Assembly: GCF_900106745.1 (NCBI RefSeq)
Contig: NZ_FNNV01000001.1
Coordinates: 496,001-560,000 of the forward strand
Reading direction: 5' to 3'
Source of the DNA: Paenibacillus sp. CF384
Lineage (GTDB): Bacteria; Bacillota; Bacilli; Paenibacillales; Paenibacillaceae
DNA length: 64,000 nucleotides
In this document: piece after piece, positions 35,196-44,651 of the stretch
Position numbering within the stretch: the first letter of the stretch is position 1
Layout: each line of letters begins with the position of its first letter
Made by a program: the position numbers and the translations under genes
The notes under the pieces: generated by a model
The model's database searches: none
What the model was told of the DNA's origin: nothing
The model's input: the letters and a program-made list of their open reading frames with translations, nothing else

Positions 35196-36833
35196 TTATT
35201 TCCACTCGCCCGCGATCCCGTTCTCGTCAAGCAGACGATTGACATCGTCGATGATTTCCTTGCCGCCCGCGTTCAAATATTCCTGTACCATTTTATCCCA
35301 GTCGTTGATCGACTCCTGGCCGACGATCATCTTCGTCGTATGCTCGGCCACGACTTGATCCAGCTCGGATACTTTCGCGTACAGCAAGTCGGAGTGAATG
35401 CGGTTGACCGGATCCAAATACGTCTTCGTCGTCTTCAGCATATCGACCGCCGACTGCACGAACCCTTTCGTGAACGGATCCTGCAGCACCATCGCCGGCT
35501 GCGTATCTTCATCCACCGGCGCCCAGTAGCGAATGCCCAAATACGTCGTAGGCATTTCGCTGAACGCGCCGTCGATGCCGAGGGCTACGCCATTCTCCAT
35601 ATTGTAGCCTTTGCCTAAGCCACCGTATTGCCAGTCATATTCCGGATTTTGATCATTGCGTTGATCGACCGGAATGAACGTCATGAAGTAGTTGATCATT
35701 TCTAGAATGCGATCGATTTTTGCCGGATCGTCCGCCAGCTTCGCGTTCAAGCTGTGCAGCTCGTAATAGCCCGGCAAGCCCATGAACCCTTGTTGGCCGT
35801 CTTCCTGCGCAAACGGAGGAATGACCGCGAGTTCTGCTGTCGGATTCGTTTCTTTCAGCGTTTTGAAGCGCGTTTCGGAAATATCGTAAGGCTGCTCGTA
35901 GAAGATCCCGACTTTGCCGGCGAAGAAATCTTTGCGCACGTCAGCCGACTTCGTAACGGCCCAGTCCTTGCTGATCGCGCCTTCTTTGTACAGATCGTTC
36001 AAGAGCGTAACCTGCTTCTTGAAGCCTTCGGAGATATTGCCCGGAATCAGCTGGCCGCTCTCGTTCTTGTTGTACCAGCCGCTGTCCCACGCCGCGCCCA
36101 TCCATGCGCCGTAAACGATGGACTTGGCGAGGCCTAGGCCGAGCGTATCGTTCTTGCCGTTCTTGTCCGGATCGTTCTTCGCGAAAGCGATCGCCACTTT
36201 CTTCAGTTCATCGTAGGTGGTCGGCATCGTCAGACCGAGATTGTTCAGCCAGTCTTGGCGGATGATCGGCTTCTTGCCGTATTTGGAAGGGAAATAATTC
36301 GGAATCGCGTAAATCTTGCCGTCGACCGTTACGGCATCCCAGACGTTCTTAGGGATGTTCTTGATCGCATCGTATTTGTCGATATAATCGTTCAGCGGAA
36401 GGAACGCGCCTTGCTTCGACCATTTGACGAAGTTGGCATCCACGCCTTCCATCCCGATAATATCAGGCAGGTCGCCGGCCGCCATGACGACTGGCAGCTT
36501 GTTCGCATATTCGTCATACGGCACGAATTGCGATTTCAGATCGATGCTGAACTTCTCGTTGATCATCTTGGCGCCGTTGCCGTTCGGATCCGGAAGCGGG
36601 CTGGCCCAGGTGCCTTGAATGGTGCTGATCTCGAAATTTTTCTTCTCTGCAGCAGGCTGGTTCGTTGACGCAGGCTCATTCTCGGTTGTCGTCGTAGCCG
36701 GCGTGTTGCTGGAATCGGTCTGTTCAGCGGTATTTGCAGGTTTGTTCGCATTGTCGTTTGAGCCGCTGCATCCGGTTAGCCCGGTAATGATACTTACGGC
36801 TGCGAGCAGCGTCACGAGCTTTTTCGTTGTCAT
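35196..36833 (-). CDS. Extracellular solute-binding lipoprotein (LplA-type sugar ABC transporter)
   Basis: A 545-residue lipoprotein. The signal peptide ends in the lipobox LTGC (Cys22), then a Ser/Thr/Asn/Pro-rich linker to about residue 60 precedes the binding domain. Length and phrases such as VMAAGDLPDIIG, DGKIYAIPNYF, RQDWLNNLGL and AFAKNDPDKNGKNDTLG are typical of the LplA-type oligosaccharide-binding proteins of Paenibacillus. Start ATG 36833 has GGGAGGGG seven bases upstream. It is the third component of the transporter operon. The glycan bound is unknown. Confidence 0.9.
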   Translation of the reverse strand: MTTKKLVTLLAAVSIITGLTGCSGSNDNANKPANTAEQTDSSNTPATTTTENEPASTNQPAAEKKNFEISTIQGTWASPLPDPNGNGAKMINEKFSIDLKSQFVPYDEYANKLPVVMAAGDLPDIIGMEGVDANFVKWSKQGAFLPLNDYIDKYDAIKNIPKNVWDAVTVDGKIYAIPNYFPSKYGKKPIIRQDWLNNLGLTMPTTYDELKKVAIAFAKNDPDKNGKNDTLGLGLAKSIVYGAWMGAAWDSGWYNKNESGQLIPGNISEGFKKQVTLLNDLYKEGAISKDWAVTKSADVRKDFFAGKVGIFYEQPYDISETRFKTLKETNPTAELAVIPPFAQEDGQQGFMGLPGYYELHSLNAKLADDPAKIDRILEMINYFMTFIPVDQRNDQNPEYDWQYGGLGKGYNMENGVALGIDGAFSEMPTTYLGIRYWAPVDEDTQPAMVLQDPFTKGFVQSAVDMLKTTKTYLDPVNRIHSDLLYAKVSELDQVVAEHTTKMIVGQESINDWDKMVQEYLNAGGKEIIDDVNRLLDENGIAGEWK

Positions 36834-36901
36834 GTGTAAGCCCCTCCCTAGTATCCCTCTTAATGGTATGCCGAATCTGGACGCCATTACAATCCTGCTT
36901 T

Positions 36902-37789
36902 TTAACCTTTCACCGAGCCCAGCATCACCCCCTTGGCAAAATGCTTTTGCAGAAACGGATACACGATCAGAATCGGAACCGTAGCCAAAATGATAGCAGC
37001 CATGCCGATCGTCTCCGGCGGCGGCAAGTGCGCGGATCTCGCGGCTTCGCGAGCGGCGCTAGCAAGGGTGTTGGCAGCGTCGTCGAGAATGACGATTTGC
37101 CGCAAGATGACCTGCACGGTCCACTTTGACGGATCGTTCAAATACAAGATAGCCGTGAAGTAGGTGTTCCATTGACCGACTGCATAGAATAAACCGAAGG
37201 CGGCGAGCGCCGGTTTGGACAGCGGAAGAATGATACGCGTATAGATTTGCCAATCGTTCGCGCCGTCGATGACGGCGGCTTCGTTCAGCTCCTCCGGAAT
37301 GCTCATGAAGAATTGACGCATGATGATTAAGTTAAACGAGCTGATCGCGTCCGGGATGATGAGCGACCAGTAGGAATCAATGAGTCCCGTCGCTTTGACG
37401 ATCAAATACGTCGGGATCATGCCTGCGCCAAAGATGAAGGTGAACAAGACAAGAAACATATAGAACCGTTGTCCCCACAGCTTTCTGGTCAACGCGAAAG
37501 CCATCGTGGACGTGAGGAGCAGGCTCACGATCGAGCCGACGATCGTTATGTACACCGTTACGCCGATCGACCGAATAAATTCTTTGGAGTCGAAGATGAA
37601 CCGGTATGCATCGAGCACCCAATGTTTCGGGAACAGCAGCAGATCGGTATTCATGAACTCCTCGTAGGAAGAGAACGAAACCGCGGTAATGTAATAGAAC
37701 GGAAATATCATCACTAACGACAGCAGCACCAGCAGCAATAAATTGATGCCATCGGTTATGCGGTCCGACATCGTTCGCTTGATCGGCAT
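36902..37789 (-). CDS. Sugar ABC transporter permease (YtcP/MalG-type)
   Basis: A 295-residue permease with six hydrophobic helices and the EAA loop EAAVIDGANDWQIYTRIILP (about residues 183-202), the carbohydrate (CUT1) form. It ends in the usual FAKGVMLGSVKG. It pairs with the LplB-type permease 23 bases upstream. The operon has no ATPase, as is usual for this class, which relies on a shared MsmX-like ATPase encoded elsewhere. Confidence 0.92.
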   Translation of the reverse strand: MPIKRTMSDRITDGINLLLLVLLSLVMIFPFYYITAVSFSSYEEFMNTDLLLFPKHWVLDAYRFIFDSKEFIRSIGVTVYITIVGSIVSLLLTSTMAFALTRKLWGQRFYMFLVLFTFIFGAGMIPTYLIVKATGLIDSYWSLIIPDAISSFNLIIMRQFFMSIPEELNEAAVIDGANDWQIYTRIILPLSKPALAAFGLFYAVGQWNTYFTAILYLNDPSKWTVQVILRQIVILDDAANTLASAAREAARSAHLPPPETIGMAAIILATVPILIVYPFLQKHFAKGVMLGSVKG

Positions 37790-37812
37790 GGCTCGCCAGC
37801 TCCTCCCTTAGT

Positions 37813-38775
37813 TTAAAATACGCCGTCTTCGCCGAACTTCTTGGCAATTTTATTGGCCGCCAGAATAAGGATCAGTCCGATAAGCCCTTTAAACAATCCG
37901 ACCGCCGTACCAAAGCTGAAATCCGACTGCTGGATGCCTTTGAAATAGACGAAAGTATCCAGCACGTTTCCGACGTCCATCGTGAATGGATTCAGCATGA
38001 GGAAGATTTGCGTAAAACCGGAATCCAGCACGCCGCCGAGCCGCAAAATTAACAGAATGACGATCGTGCCTCGAATGGCCGGTAGTGTAATATGCCATAG
38101 CTGACGCCATCTGCTCGCGCCATCCACAATCGCCGCTTCGTACAAGGTCGGATTAACCCCGGCCAGAGCAGCTAGGAAAATAATCGTACCCCAGCCCGCT
38201 TCCTTCCAGATGACCTCGAGCACGATGAGTGGCATAAACCAACCCGGCTGCTGCAGAAACGGAATCGCCTCCATGCCGAAGGCCATGCTCAATCCCTTAT
38301 TGACGATCCCTTCCGTCTTCAGGAAAATCGTCACGATGCCCACGACGACGACCCAAGACAGGAAGTGAGGCAAATAGACGACGGATTGAATGAGCCGCTT
38401 TACCCTTTGGTTCTTCACTTCATTCAGCATCAAAGCGAGTACAATCGGCACAGGGAACGCAAAGGCGATTTGCAGAAAAGAAAGCAAGAGCGTGTTCCAC
38501 AGCACTCGGATCACTTCCGCATCCTCGAAGATGCGTTTAAAATGCTTCAGCCCCACCCATTCGCTATCGATAAAGCCTTTAAACGGGCTGTAATCCTCGA
38601 ACGCGATAATGTTGCCTAACATCGGGACATACCGGAACCAGATGAAGAACAAGAGCCCCGGCAGCAAGAGCAGAAATCCGTAGCGCTCTCGGAATAGACG
38701 GGAGGCAAGCGACTTTGTCGGCGCCTTCTGGCTCTTCATTACTGTTGTGCTGGCTTCCACGGACGTTGTAGCCAT
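37813..38775 (-). CDS. Sugar ABC transporter permease (LplB/MalF-type)
   Basis: A 320-residue permease with a basic cytoplasmic N-terminal extension of about 30 residues, then six helices. The EAA loop is YEAAIVDGASRWRQLWHITLP (about residues 217-237). Phrases such as FFIWFRYVPMLGNIIAF and SVVYLPHFLSWVV are characteristic of the LplB group. It lies 36 bases after the isomerase gene. Start ATG 38775 has GGGAGG upstream. Confidence 0.92.
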   Translation of the reverse strand: MATTSVEASTTVMKSQKAPTKSLASRLFRERYGFLLLLPGLLFFIWFRYVPMLGNIIAFEDYSPFKGFIDSEWVGLKHFKRIFEDAEVIRVLWNTLLLSFLQIAFAFPVPIVLALMLNEVKNQRVKRLIQSVVYLPHFLSWVVVVGIVTIFLKTEGIVNKGLSMAFGMEAIPFLQQPGWFMPLIVLEVIWKEAGWGTIIFLAALAGVNPTLYEAAIVDGASRWRQLWHITLPAIRGTIVILLILRLGGVLDSGFTQIFLMLNPFTMDVGNVLDTFVYFKGIQQSDFSFGTAVGLFKGLIGLILILAANKIAKKFGEDGVF

Positions 38776-38811
38776 GCTGCTTCTACCTCCCTGCTTCGAT
38801 TTCGATCAAAT

Positions 38812-39615
38812 CTATTGTTTCATATAACGGATGAATTGCGGGAATGCGATTTCCGGTTCTTCAATCTCCGGAACCCACCGTTTCTCCCACTCGAAGGACA
38901 GCCAGCCGTCGTATCCTTTGTCAGCAAGGAGCCGAACACATTCGCGAATAGGTACGTCGCCTTCGCCAGCGAGCGTAATTTGACTGTGCATGTCCGAGCC
39001 TTTTGTATCTTTGATATGCGTATGCTTAATGTAGCGTCCTAATCGTTCATAGGTGACGTCCAGCGCTTCCCCGTCTCCGTACTTATAAGGATTGTTTATG
39101 TCCCAGAGCACACCGAGCGCGCTGCTGTCCACTTGATTGATCACTTCCAGCAAAGTGCGGGAATCCGAGAAATCGCCGTGCGTTTCGATTAAGACGTAGA
39201 CTCCCCTGCCTTCCGCATGGCGGCAAACCGCCTGCCAGCCTTTGGCAACCTGCGCAATCGTTGCTTCGCGGGCGTCTTTGTTCGGAATCGCATCCCCGAA
39301 TACCCGGATGTAAGGGACGCCCAGCTTGACGGCCAAATCCACGGCTGCTTTTCCTTCTTCAATAGAAGCTTCGAGCTTCGGCGAATCGTGAAAGACGCAG
39401 GACGTATCCAAGCAAATGATTTTCAGGCCGAGCTCTTCTAATTGGTTCATGGACTCCTCGATATTTGCCGGCAGAAACGGCGTACATTTATGAAGCGCCA
39501 TTTCCGTTTCGATACCGCGGACTTCAATGCCGTCGAATCCAAGCTCGGATGCTTCTTTCAAAATCTTCTCCCAGCTCCAAGTCGGACAGCCCAGCGTGGA
39601 AAATGCCAATTTCAT
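38812..39615 (-). CDS. TIM-barrel sugar phosphate isomerase/epimerase
   Basis: A 267-residue xylose-isomerase-like barrel, complete from MKLAFSTLGCP. Likely metal ligands sit in VYVLIETHGDF (Glu), GVLWDINNPY (Asp), IKHTHIKDTKG (His), and LSFEWEKRW (Glu). It is first in the transporter operon, which suggests that it acts on the imported sugar after initial oxidation. It is one of three such barrels in the window, all in separate operons. Start ATG 39615 has GGGAGG upstream. Confidence 0.87.
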   Translation of the reverse strand: MKLAFSTLGCPTWSWEKILKEASELGFDGIEVRGIETEMALHKCTPFLPANIEESMNQLEELGLKIICLDTSCVFHDSPKLEASIEEGKAAVDLAVKLGVPYIRVFGDAIPNKDAREATIAQVAKGWQAVCRHAEGRGVYVLIETHGDFSDSRTLLEVINQVDSSALGVLWDINNPYKYGDGEALDVTYERLGRYIKHTHIKDTKGSDMHSQITLAGEGDVPIRECVRLLADKGYDGWLSFEWEKRWVPEIEEPEIAFPQFIRYMKQ

Positions 39616-39873
39616 CGACTAGCCTCCCATTCGTTTCGCCATCTTCTCGCTTTCGCTGATTTCAATGTAACGGACGCAGGATACCTATGAAAACTGCTGC
39701 TTTTTTCACTAGTTCATTTATTTTGTGCTCGTCTTAAAATTCGTGAAGAACTTAAAAAAGCGACTAGTAAAGATACGGTAAATTCGTGAACCATGCGAAA
39801 TTCCTACAGTTTCCCATTGTCATTGGAAGGCGCACAATGAGGATAGCGGTTATATAGAAGGAGTTGTTCCGAT

Positions 39874-41640
39874 ATGGTGCTTTCAGTGTGGGCCGTGAAT
39901 GACGGCGAGAAGGTATTGAAGGAAGATTTGGCCAATCCGAATAAGAACGGAAACAGCGTTTGGGATGGCAGCACGATTCGTTTGTTCGGGGCAAGGAACG
40001 AGACGGTCGCGTTCCAGGTTATCGTAGAAGCAGACAGCACAGAGGTGACCGGCCTCTATGTCGAGATGTCCGAGCTTGTGCATTCGGAGCACGGGGAATG
40101 CAGAATCGACAATGCCGCTTTGCTAGATGAAGATCCCTCCAACTACGTTGGACGGCGTATCGAAGTGTTCACGCAGCATTATTTATACGTTTCCCCCGAT
40201 CTCGGAACGGCGCCTCAATGGTTCTATGCGGAATCCGCTCCGCCGCTTCATCGCTCAGGCTGGATTCCGGATGCACTTATTCCAGCAGATGCCAAGCCGC
40301 GGCTTGGCGGTCAACCCGTGCACATGTCGCCCCGCTCCAACCAAGGCTTCTGGATCGATGTGTATGTTCCCCGGGAGGCGTCGTTGAAGCCGGGGATCTA
40401 CCTTGGCGCGGTGACCGTGCGATGCGGCGATGAGCTGGTCGCGAAGCTGCCGGTCGAGCTGCAGCTCTTTGATTTTGCGCTGCCGGACGAGAATCACTCG
40501 GTCACTTTCGTCTATGCGAACGAAATTGACGAATATTTCCCGGATACACCAGACATTCGGGATCGGCTTCGCAGAATGGCGCATCGGCACCGGTTCGACT
40601 TGGTCGGCTCGGATGTCCATAACCAACGTTTTGACGTCGATAAGCTAGAGCAATATGCACCTTACCTCGATGGATCCTTCTTTGCGCGAGAAAATGGCTA
40701 TGAGGGGCCCGGCGAACAGGTCGGTGAAGGTGTTTTTCCGATCGGGATGTATGGTGCTAAGGTGCTCGGAACTGAGCCGGCGGAAATTCAGCGCGAAGCG
40801 GACAAGTGGGTGGATTATTTCGAAGGCATGAATTGGCCAGGTGTTTATTTCTGTTATTTGATTGATGAGCCCCTTCCGGCTAAATACGATTGGATTCGTG
40901 AGCGCGCAAAGATTATACACGACTCCGAAGGCTCAGGAAGCAAGCTTCCTCTACTAACGACACGCAAATTCACGCCTGAAATTGAGGATGCCATCGACAT
41001 TTGGTGCGCGCATACCGTGGATCCGAATTCCGCTCAACATTGTGCAGAAACCGGCGATAAACTGTGGTTCTACAATGGCTATCGCCCTTATCACGGGTCG
41101 ATCATTCTTGAAGCTGAGGCAGTCGATATGCGCGTGAATGCTTGGCTGCGCTGGCGTTATGGCATTGAAGGGTATTTCATCTGGCATGGCACGCACTGGC
41201 GTCATAATCATCAAGGACCGCGCGGTCGCTGGAATCAGAATGTGTTTCAGTATCCGGTTACGTTCATGTATGTCTCGAACAACGAATCCGCCTATTACGG
41301 CGAAGACGGTGTCCATTTCGGCAATGGCGACGGGCTATTATTCTATCCCGGACGTGATCCGTTCTTCCGCGAGCAGGATCGGGGGATTAACGGGCCGATT
41401 AGCTCCATTCGGATGAAGAATCTCCGTAGAGGGATCCAGGATTACGAATATTTGTGGCTGGTCTCGCAGCACGGCAGCCGTGCAGAGGCGGACGCGATCG
41501 CCAAGGAAGCTGTTCCCACTGGCATGCATGAGACAATTGCAGATGGGCAAGCTTCGTGGTCGTCATGCGGGAGTGATTGGGACAGCTACAGGAGGCAAGC
41601 GGCTGAACTGATCGTTGCTTCGGCGATAGAGACGAAATGA
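39874..41640 (+). CDS. DUF4091-family glycoside hydrolase-like protein (GH123-related)
   Basis: A 588-residue protein with no signal peptide. The N-terminal part (about 1-205) looks like a beta-sandwich (WDGSTIRLFGARNETVAFQV). A barrel follows, with FCYLIDEPLP (about 327-336), a likely acid pair, then GYFIWHGTHW and GDGLLFYPG, and the conserved end RMKNLRRGIQDYEYLWLV seen in DUF4091. DUF4091 is related to GH123, whose founder, a Paenibacillus enzyme, is a beta-N-acetylgalactosaminidase. An amino-sugar glycosidase acting inside the cell is therefore a reasonable inference. AAGGAG lies ten bases before the ATG. Two sugar kinase genes follow in the same transcript. Confidence 0.8.
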   Translation: MVLSVWAVNDGEKVLKEDLANPNKNGNSVWDGSTIRLFGARNETVAFQVIVEADSTEVTGLYVEMSELVHSEHGECRIDNAALLDEDPSNYVGRRIEVFTQHYLYVSPDLGTAPQWFYAESAPPLHRSGWIPDALIPADAKPRLGGQPVHMSPRSNQGFWIDVYVPREASLKPGIYLGAVTVRCGDELVAKLPVELQLFDFALPDENHSVTFVYANEIDEYFPDTPDIRDRLRRMAHRHRFDLVGSDVHNQRFDVDKLEQYAPYLDGSFFARENGYEGPGEQVGEGVFPIGMYGAKVLGTEPAEIQREADKWVDYFEGMNWPGVYFCYLIDEPLPAKYDWIRERAKIIHDSEGSGSKLPLLTTRKFTPEIEDAIDIWCAHTVDPNSAQHCAETGDKLWFYNGYRPYHGSIILEAEAVDMRVNAWLRWRYGIEGYFIWHGTHWRHNHQGPRGRWNQNVFQYPVTFMYVSNNESAYYGEDGVHFGNGDGLLFYPGRDPFFREQDRGINGPISSIRMKNLRRGIQDYEYLWLVSQHGSRAEADAIAKEAVPTGMHETIADGQASWSSCGSDWDSYRRQAAELIVASAIETK

Positions 41641-41675
41641 GATGGAATCAGATGAGATGAAATGAGGTCTTGCAC

Positions 41676-42623
41676 ATGTCCGTTAATTCAAAGAAAGTCG
41701 TTGTCATTGGTGAATTGAATGTGGATTTGATCTTCGCTGATTCCGATATTCAACCTGAACCGAATCGGGAGAAGTTAATACGGGATTTTCGACTTGCGTT
41801 AGGTTCCTCTTCTGCTATAACAGCTGCTGGCTTGGCTGGACTGGGTATGGATGTAACATTTGTTTCCATTGTTGGCGCGGACGAGTTTGGCCGATTCTGC
41901 GTTAAAGAATTAGAGCGGCTTGGCGTTGACGTTACGCATGTCGTAATGGACAGCAATGTGCGTACAGGGGTCACGCTTTCCCTATCAGATGGCAGCGATC
42001 GTGCACTGCTCACTTATATGGGGGCAATTGGCGCTGTTACTCCGGCGATTATTCCAGATGGACTGCTTCGCGAGGCTGCACATGTACATTTCGGATCGTA
42101 TTACCTGCAAGAGCAGATGAGGCCGCATTGGCTTGAGGTGTTCAAGCAGGCCAAGGCGAATGGCCTCACGACTTCTTTCGATTCCGGATGGGATCCGTCA
42201 GAGAGCTGGGATCGCGAGCGGATACGCTCACTGCTTGCTTTAACCGATTGGTTCATTCCCAGTGAAGAAGAAGCGATGCGGATTTTTGAAGCGGATACGA
42301 TAGTAGGATTACCGGATTGCTTACCGGAATCTCGTGGAACTGTCGTGGTGAAATGCGGCAGTAAAGGCTCCATGGCCGTGTTCCTTGACGGGCTTGTTGA
42401 ATTTGCTCCCTCCTATTCAGTGAATCCGGTTGATACGACAGGAGCCGGCGACTCGTTTAATGCCGGATTTATTACGGCCAAGCTCGAAGGCAAATCCGAT
42501 TCCGAGGCGCTATCATTCGCGAATGCTTGCGGTGCACTATCGACGCTTGCGATTGGCGGTGCCGGTACGGTTTCCCGTGAAGGTTTATTGAAGCTTTGGC
42601 CGGAAGGGTCGAAGGCGATATGA
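41676..42623 (+). CDS. PfkB-family carbohydrate kinase
   Basis: A 315-residue ribokinase-fold kinase. The N-terminal motif is VIGELNVDLIF, a central glycine-rich stretch is LALGSSSAITAAGLAGLG, and the C-terminal signature DTTGAGDSFNAGF carries the catalytic Asp and anion hole. ATG 41676 with GAGGTC upstream is chosen over TTG 41670. It follows the DUF4091 gene by 35 bases and overlaps the next kinase by four. The sugar could be a hexose, keto-sugar or amino sugar released by the glycosidase. Confidence 0.88.
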   Translation: MSVNSKKVVVIGELNVDLIFADSDIQPEPNREKLIRDFRLALGSSSAITAAGLAGLGMDVTFVSIVGADEFGRFCVKELERLGVDVTHVVMDSNVRTGVTLSLSDGSDRALLTYMGAIGAVTPAIIPDGLLREAAHVHFGSYYLQEQMRPHWLEVFKQAKANGLTTSFDSGWDPSESWDRERIRSLLALTDWFIPSEEEAMRIFEADTIVGLPDCLPESRGTVVVKCGSKGSMAVFLDGLVEFAPSYSVNPVDTTGAGDSFNAGFITAKLEGKSDSEALSFANACGALSTLAIGGAGTVSREGLLKLWPEGSKAI

Positions 42624-43579
42624 CAGGGGCTTGGACTGGATCTTCTTCGATCGTCTGTGCGTCATTAAATACGGCGATTGATAAACAGCTCGTCCTCCCT
42701 GCTTTTCATCTCGGGGAGGTGAATCGGGTATCGCAAGTCGATGCAACTGCAGGAGGTAAAGGTCTGAATGTTGCGCGTGTGGCGAAGTCAATCGGCGCTC
42801 CGGTCTTGGCGACCGGATTCGCCGGGGGCAGCAATGGCTCATGGATTATGAACAAATTGCAGGAGATTGGGCTTGAGCAGCAGATGGTCTCCATTGAGCA
42901 AGAATCCCGCATCTGTTTGAATATTATTGATGAGGGCGGTCGTCGTTCGACCGAGTTATTGGAACCCGGACCGAACATATCAGTGGAGGAGAAAGATCGT
43001 TTTATTGCGTTATGGCGCAGCTTGTGCGTGCCAGGGCGGTGGCTGACATTGTCAGGCAGTTTGCCGCGCGGACTTGGTGACCGTTTCTATGCCGATCTGA
43101 TTACGGAAGCTAAACTTGCGGGAGCCCATGTAGTGCTGGATACGAGCGGAACACCGCTGGAGTTAGGCGCTCGAAGCGGTCCCCATACGGTGAAGCCTAA
43201 CGAGGATGAATTTCGCCAGTGGTCTGGCTCCGACCCTCGTGATTATAAAGCCGTTCGCCGAATGGCAGCGCGGCTCGGCGAATATGGCGTTCAGACCTTG
43301 ATTGTTTCGCTAGGTGCTGACGGTTGCCTTGCCGCAACACCGGACGGTCGGCTGTGGCTGGGCTTGCCTCCGATCATTGAGCCTATTAATACGGTGGGAT
43401 GCGGCGATTCCTTTGTCGCCGGCTGGACAGTCGCATGCGCACGCGGCCTGGACATCGCGGCGGCTTTGCAGTTCGCAGTCGCCGTCGGCACCGCCAATGC
43501 GATGACTCCCGGCACCGGGCAAGTGAACTTGGCGAATGTTGAGGAGCTGCTTCCACGAGTGAAGGTTACAAGCCATTAA
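42620..43579 (+). CDS. PfkB-family kinase of the 1-phosphofructokinase/tagatose-6-phosphate kinase type
   Basis: A 319-residue kinase. VCASLNTAIDKQ at the N-terminus and VDATAGGKGLNVARV match the LacC/FruK subgroup that phosphorylates sugar phosphates. LTLSGSLPRGLGD and KPNEDEF follow. The C-terminal signature is NTVGCGDSFVAGW, with Cys for the usual Ala/Gly before GDS. ATG 42620 overlaps the first kinase stop. Two kinases of different subgroups in tandem suggest sequential phosphorylation, for example sugar to 6-phosphate to 1,6-bisphosphate before aldolase cleavage (inference). Confidence 0.86.
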   Translation: MTGAWTGSSSIVCASLNTAIDKQLVLPAFHLGEVNRVSQVDATAGGKGLNVARVAKSIGAPVLATGFAGGSNGSWIMNKLQEIGLEQQMVSIEQESRICLNIIDEGGRRSTELLEPGPNISVEEKDRFIALWRSLCVPGRWLTLSGSLPRGLGDRFYADLITEAKLAGAHVVLDTSGTPLELGARSGPHTVKPNEDEFRQWSGSDPRDYKAVRRMAARLGEYGVQTLIVSLGADGCLAATPDGRLWLGLPPIIEPINTVGCGDSFVAGWTVACARGLDIAAALQFAVAVGTANAMTPGTGQVNLANVEELLPRVKVTSH

Positions 43580-43602
43580 ATGCTGGTGGCACATCCTCAT
43601 TA

Positions 43603-43640
43603 GAAGAGAGAGTTGCTCTCAGAGCAACTCTCTCTTCATT
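43603..43640 (+). terminator. Long near-perfect palindromic terminator of the kinase operon
   Basis: Seventeen bases (43603-43619) pair perfectly with 43621-43637, leaving almost no loop, and a short T-rich stretch follows. It lies 23 bases after the second kinase stop. Confidence 0.8.
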
Positions 43641-44565
43641 TCTACCACTTTGCCGCATTTGTGTTGCCCCCTGGACCACACTTCCCACGAATCTACCACT
43701 TTTCCGTCAATGTGTTGCCCTCAGGACCACTCATCCGACGATCCGCCACCTTCTCACCAATGTGTAGCTCCCAGGACTACACATCCCACGAATCTACCAC
43801 TTTTCCGCCAATGTGTTGCCCCCAGGACCACACTTCAGACGATTCCACCACTCTTCCGCCAAAGTGTTGCCTCCAGGACCACACTTCAGACGGTTCCACC
43901 ACTCTTCCGCCAATGTGTTGCCTCCAGGACCACACTTCCGACGATTCAACCACTTTTCCGCCGATGTGTTGCTCCCAGGACCACTCATCCGATGAATCTA
44001 CCACTTTTCCGCCAATGTGTTGCCCCCTGGACCACTCTTCCCACGAATCTACCTCTTTTCCGCCAATGTGTTGCCCCCTGGACCACTCTTCCCACGAATC
44101 TACCACTTTTCCGCCGATGTGTTGCCTCCAGGACCACACTTCCGACGATTCAACCACTTTTCCGCCGATGTGTTGCTCCCAGGACCACTCTTTCCACCAA
44201 TGTAGCCACCTTGGTTAGCTTCTTTTGCGATTTCCCACCACTTTCCACCAATGTAGCCTTCTACGTGTGCTTCTTTTGCGATTGCCCCCTACTTTCCCAC
44301 CAATGTAACCCTCTACGTACGCTTCTTTTGCCATTTCCCCCACTTTTCCACCAATGTAGCCACCTACGTTAGCTTCTTTTGCGATTTACTCCACTTTTCC
44401 ACCAATGTAGCCACCTACGTTAGCTTCTTTTGCGATTTACTCCACTTTTCCACCAATGTAGCCACTTAGGTTAGCTTCTTTTGCGATTTCTCCCACTTTT
44501 GCACCAATGTAGCCACCTACGTTCGCTTCTTTTGCGATTTGCTCCACTTTTCCGCTCAATTGTCG
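43641..44565. repeat. Array of about 18 tandem 51-bp repeats (two subfamilies)
   Basis: Eleven type A units start at 43641, 43692, 43742, 43793 and then every 51 bases to 44150. One unit is 50 bases. Seven type B units start at 44191, 44242, 44293, 44345 and then every 51 bases, with a partial copy at 44549. Both share a core of the form CCACTTTTCC(A/G)CCAATGT. A continues with TGTTGCCCCCAGGACCAC, B with AGCCACCTACGTTAGC. The plus strand is pyrimidine-rich. Copies are contiguous without spacers. The array lies between the kinase terminator and the terminator of the convergent operon II, so it is probably not part of a gene. No other feature is seen here. Confidence 0.92.
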
Positions 44566-44594
44566 GCGAAGTTAAGCTGCCCATCAACGCACTC

Positions 44595-44636
44595 TAAAAA
44601 AAGAAACCTCCGCTTCCATCAAAGAAGCGAACGTTT
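44595..44636 (-). terminator. Terminator of operon II
   Basis: On the minus strand a hairpin with the core CGCTTC/GAAGCG and flanking pairs is followed by TTTCTTTTTTT. It lies about 16 bases after the MDR dehydrogenase stop. Confidence 0.82.
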
Positions 44637-44651
44637 CCCATGACAAACTTA

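Noticed and set aside
36833..36887. Longer start of the solute-binding lipoprotein at 36887
   Set aside because: The lipobox signal peptide is correctly placed only from ATG 36833, which also has GGGAGGGG upstream.
43613..44372. Overlapping plus-strand open frames of 201 and 240 codons with Pro/Cys-rich repeats, and a 126-codon minus-strand frame
   Set aside because: They are by-products of the 51-bp repeat array, whose unit is a multiple of three. The frame is broken by the 50-bp unit, no ribosome site fits, and the region lies beyond the kinase terminator.
43641..44565. CRISPR array
   Set aside because: Repeats are contiguous with no unique spacers, the unit is 51 bp and not palindromic, and no cas genes are present.
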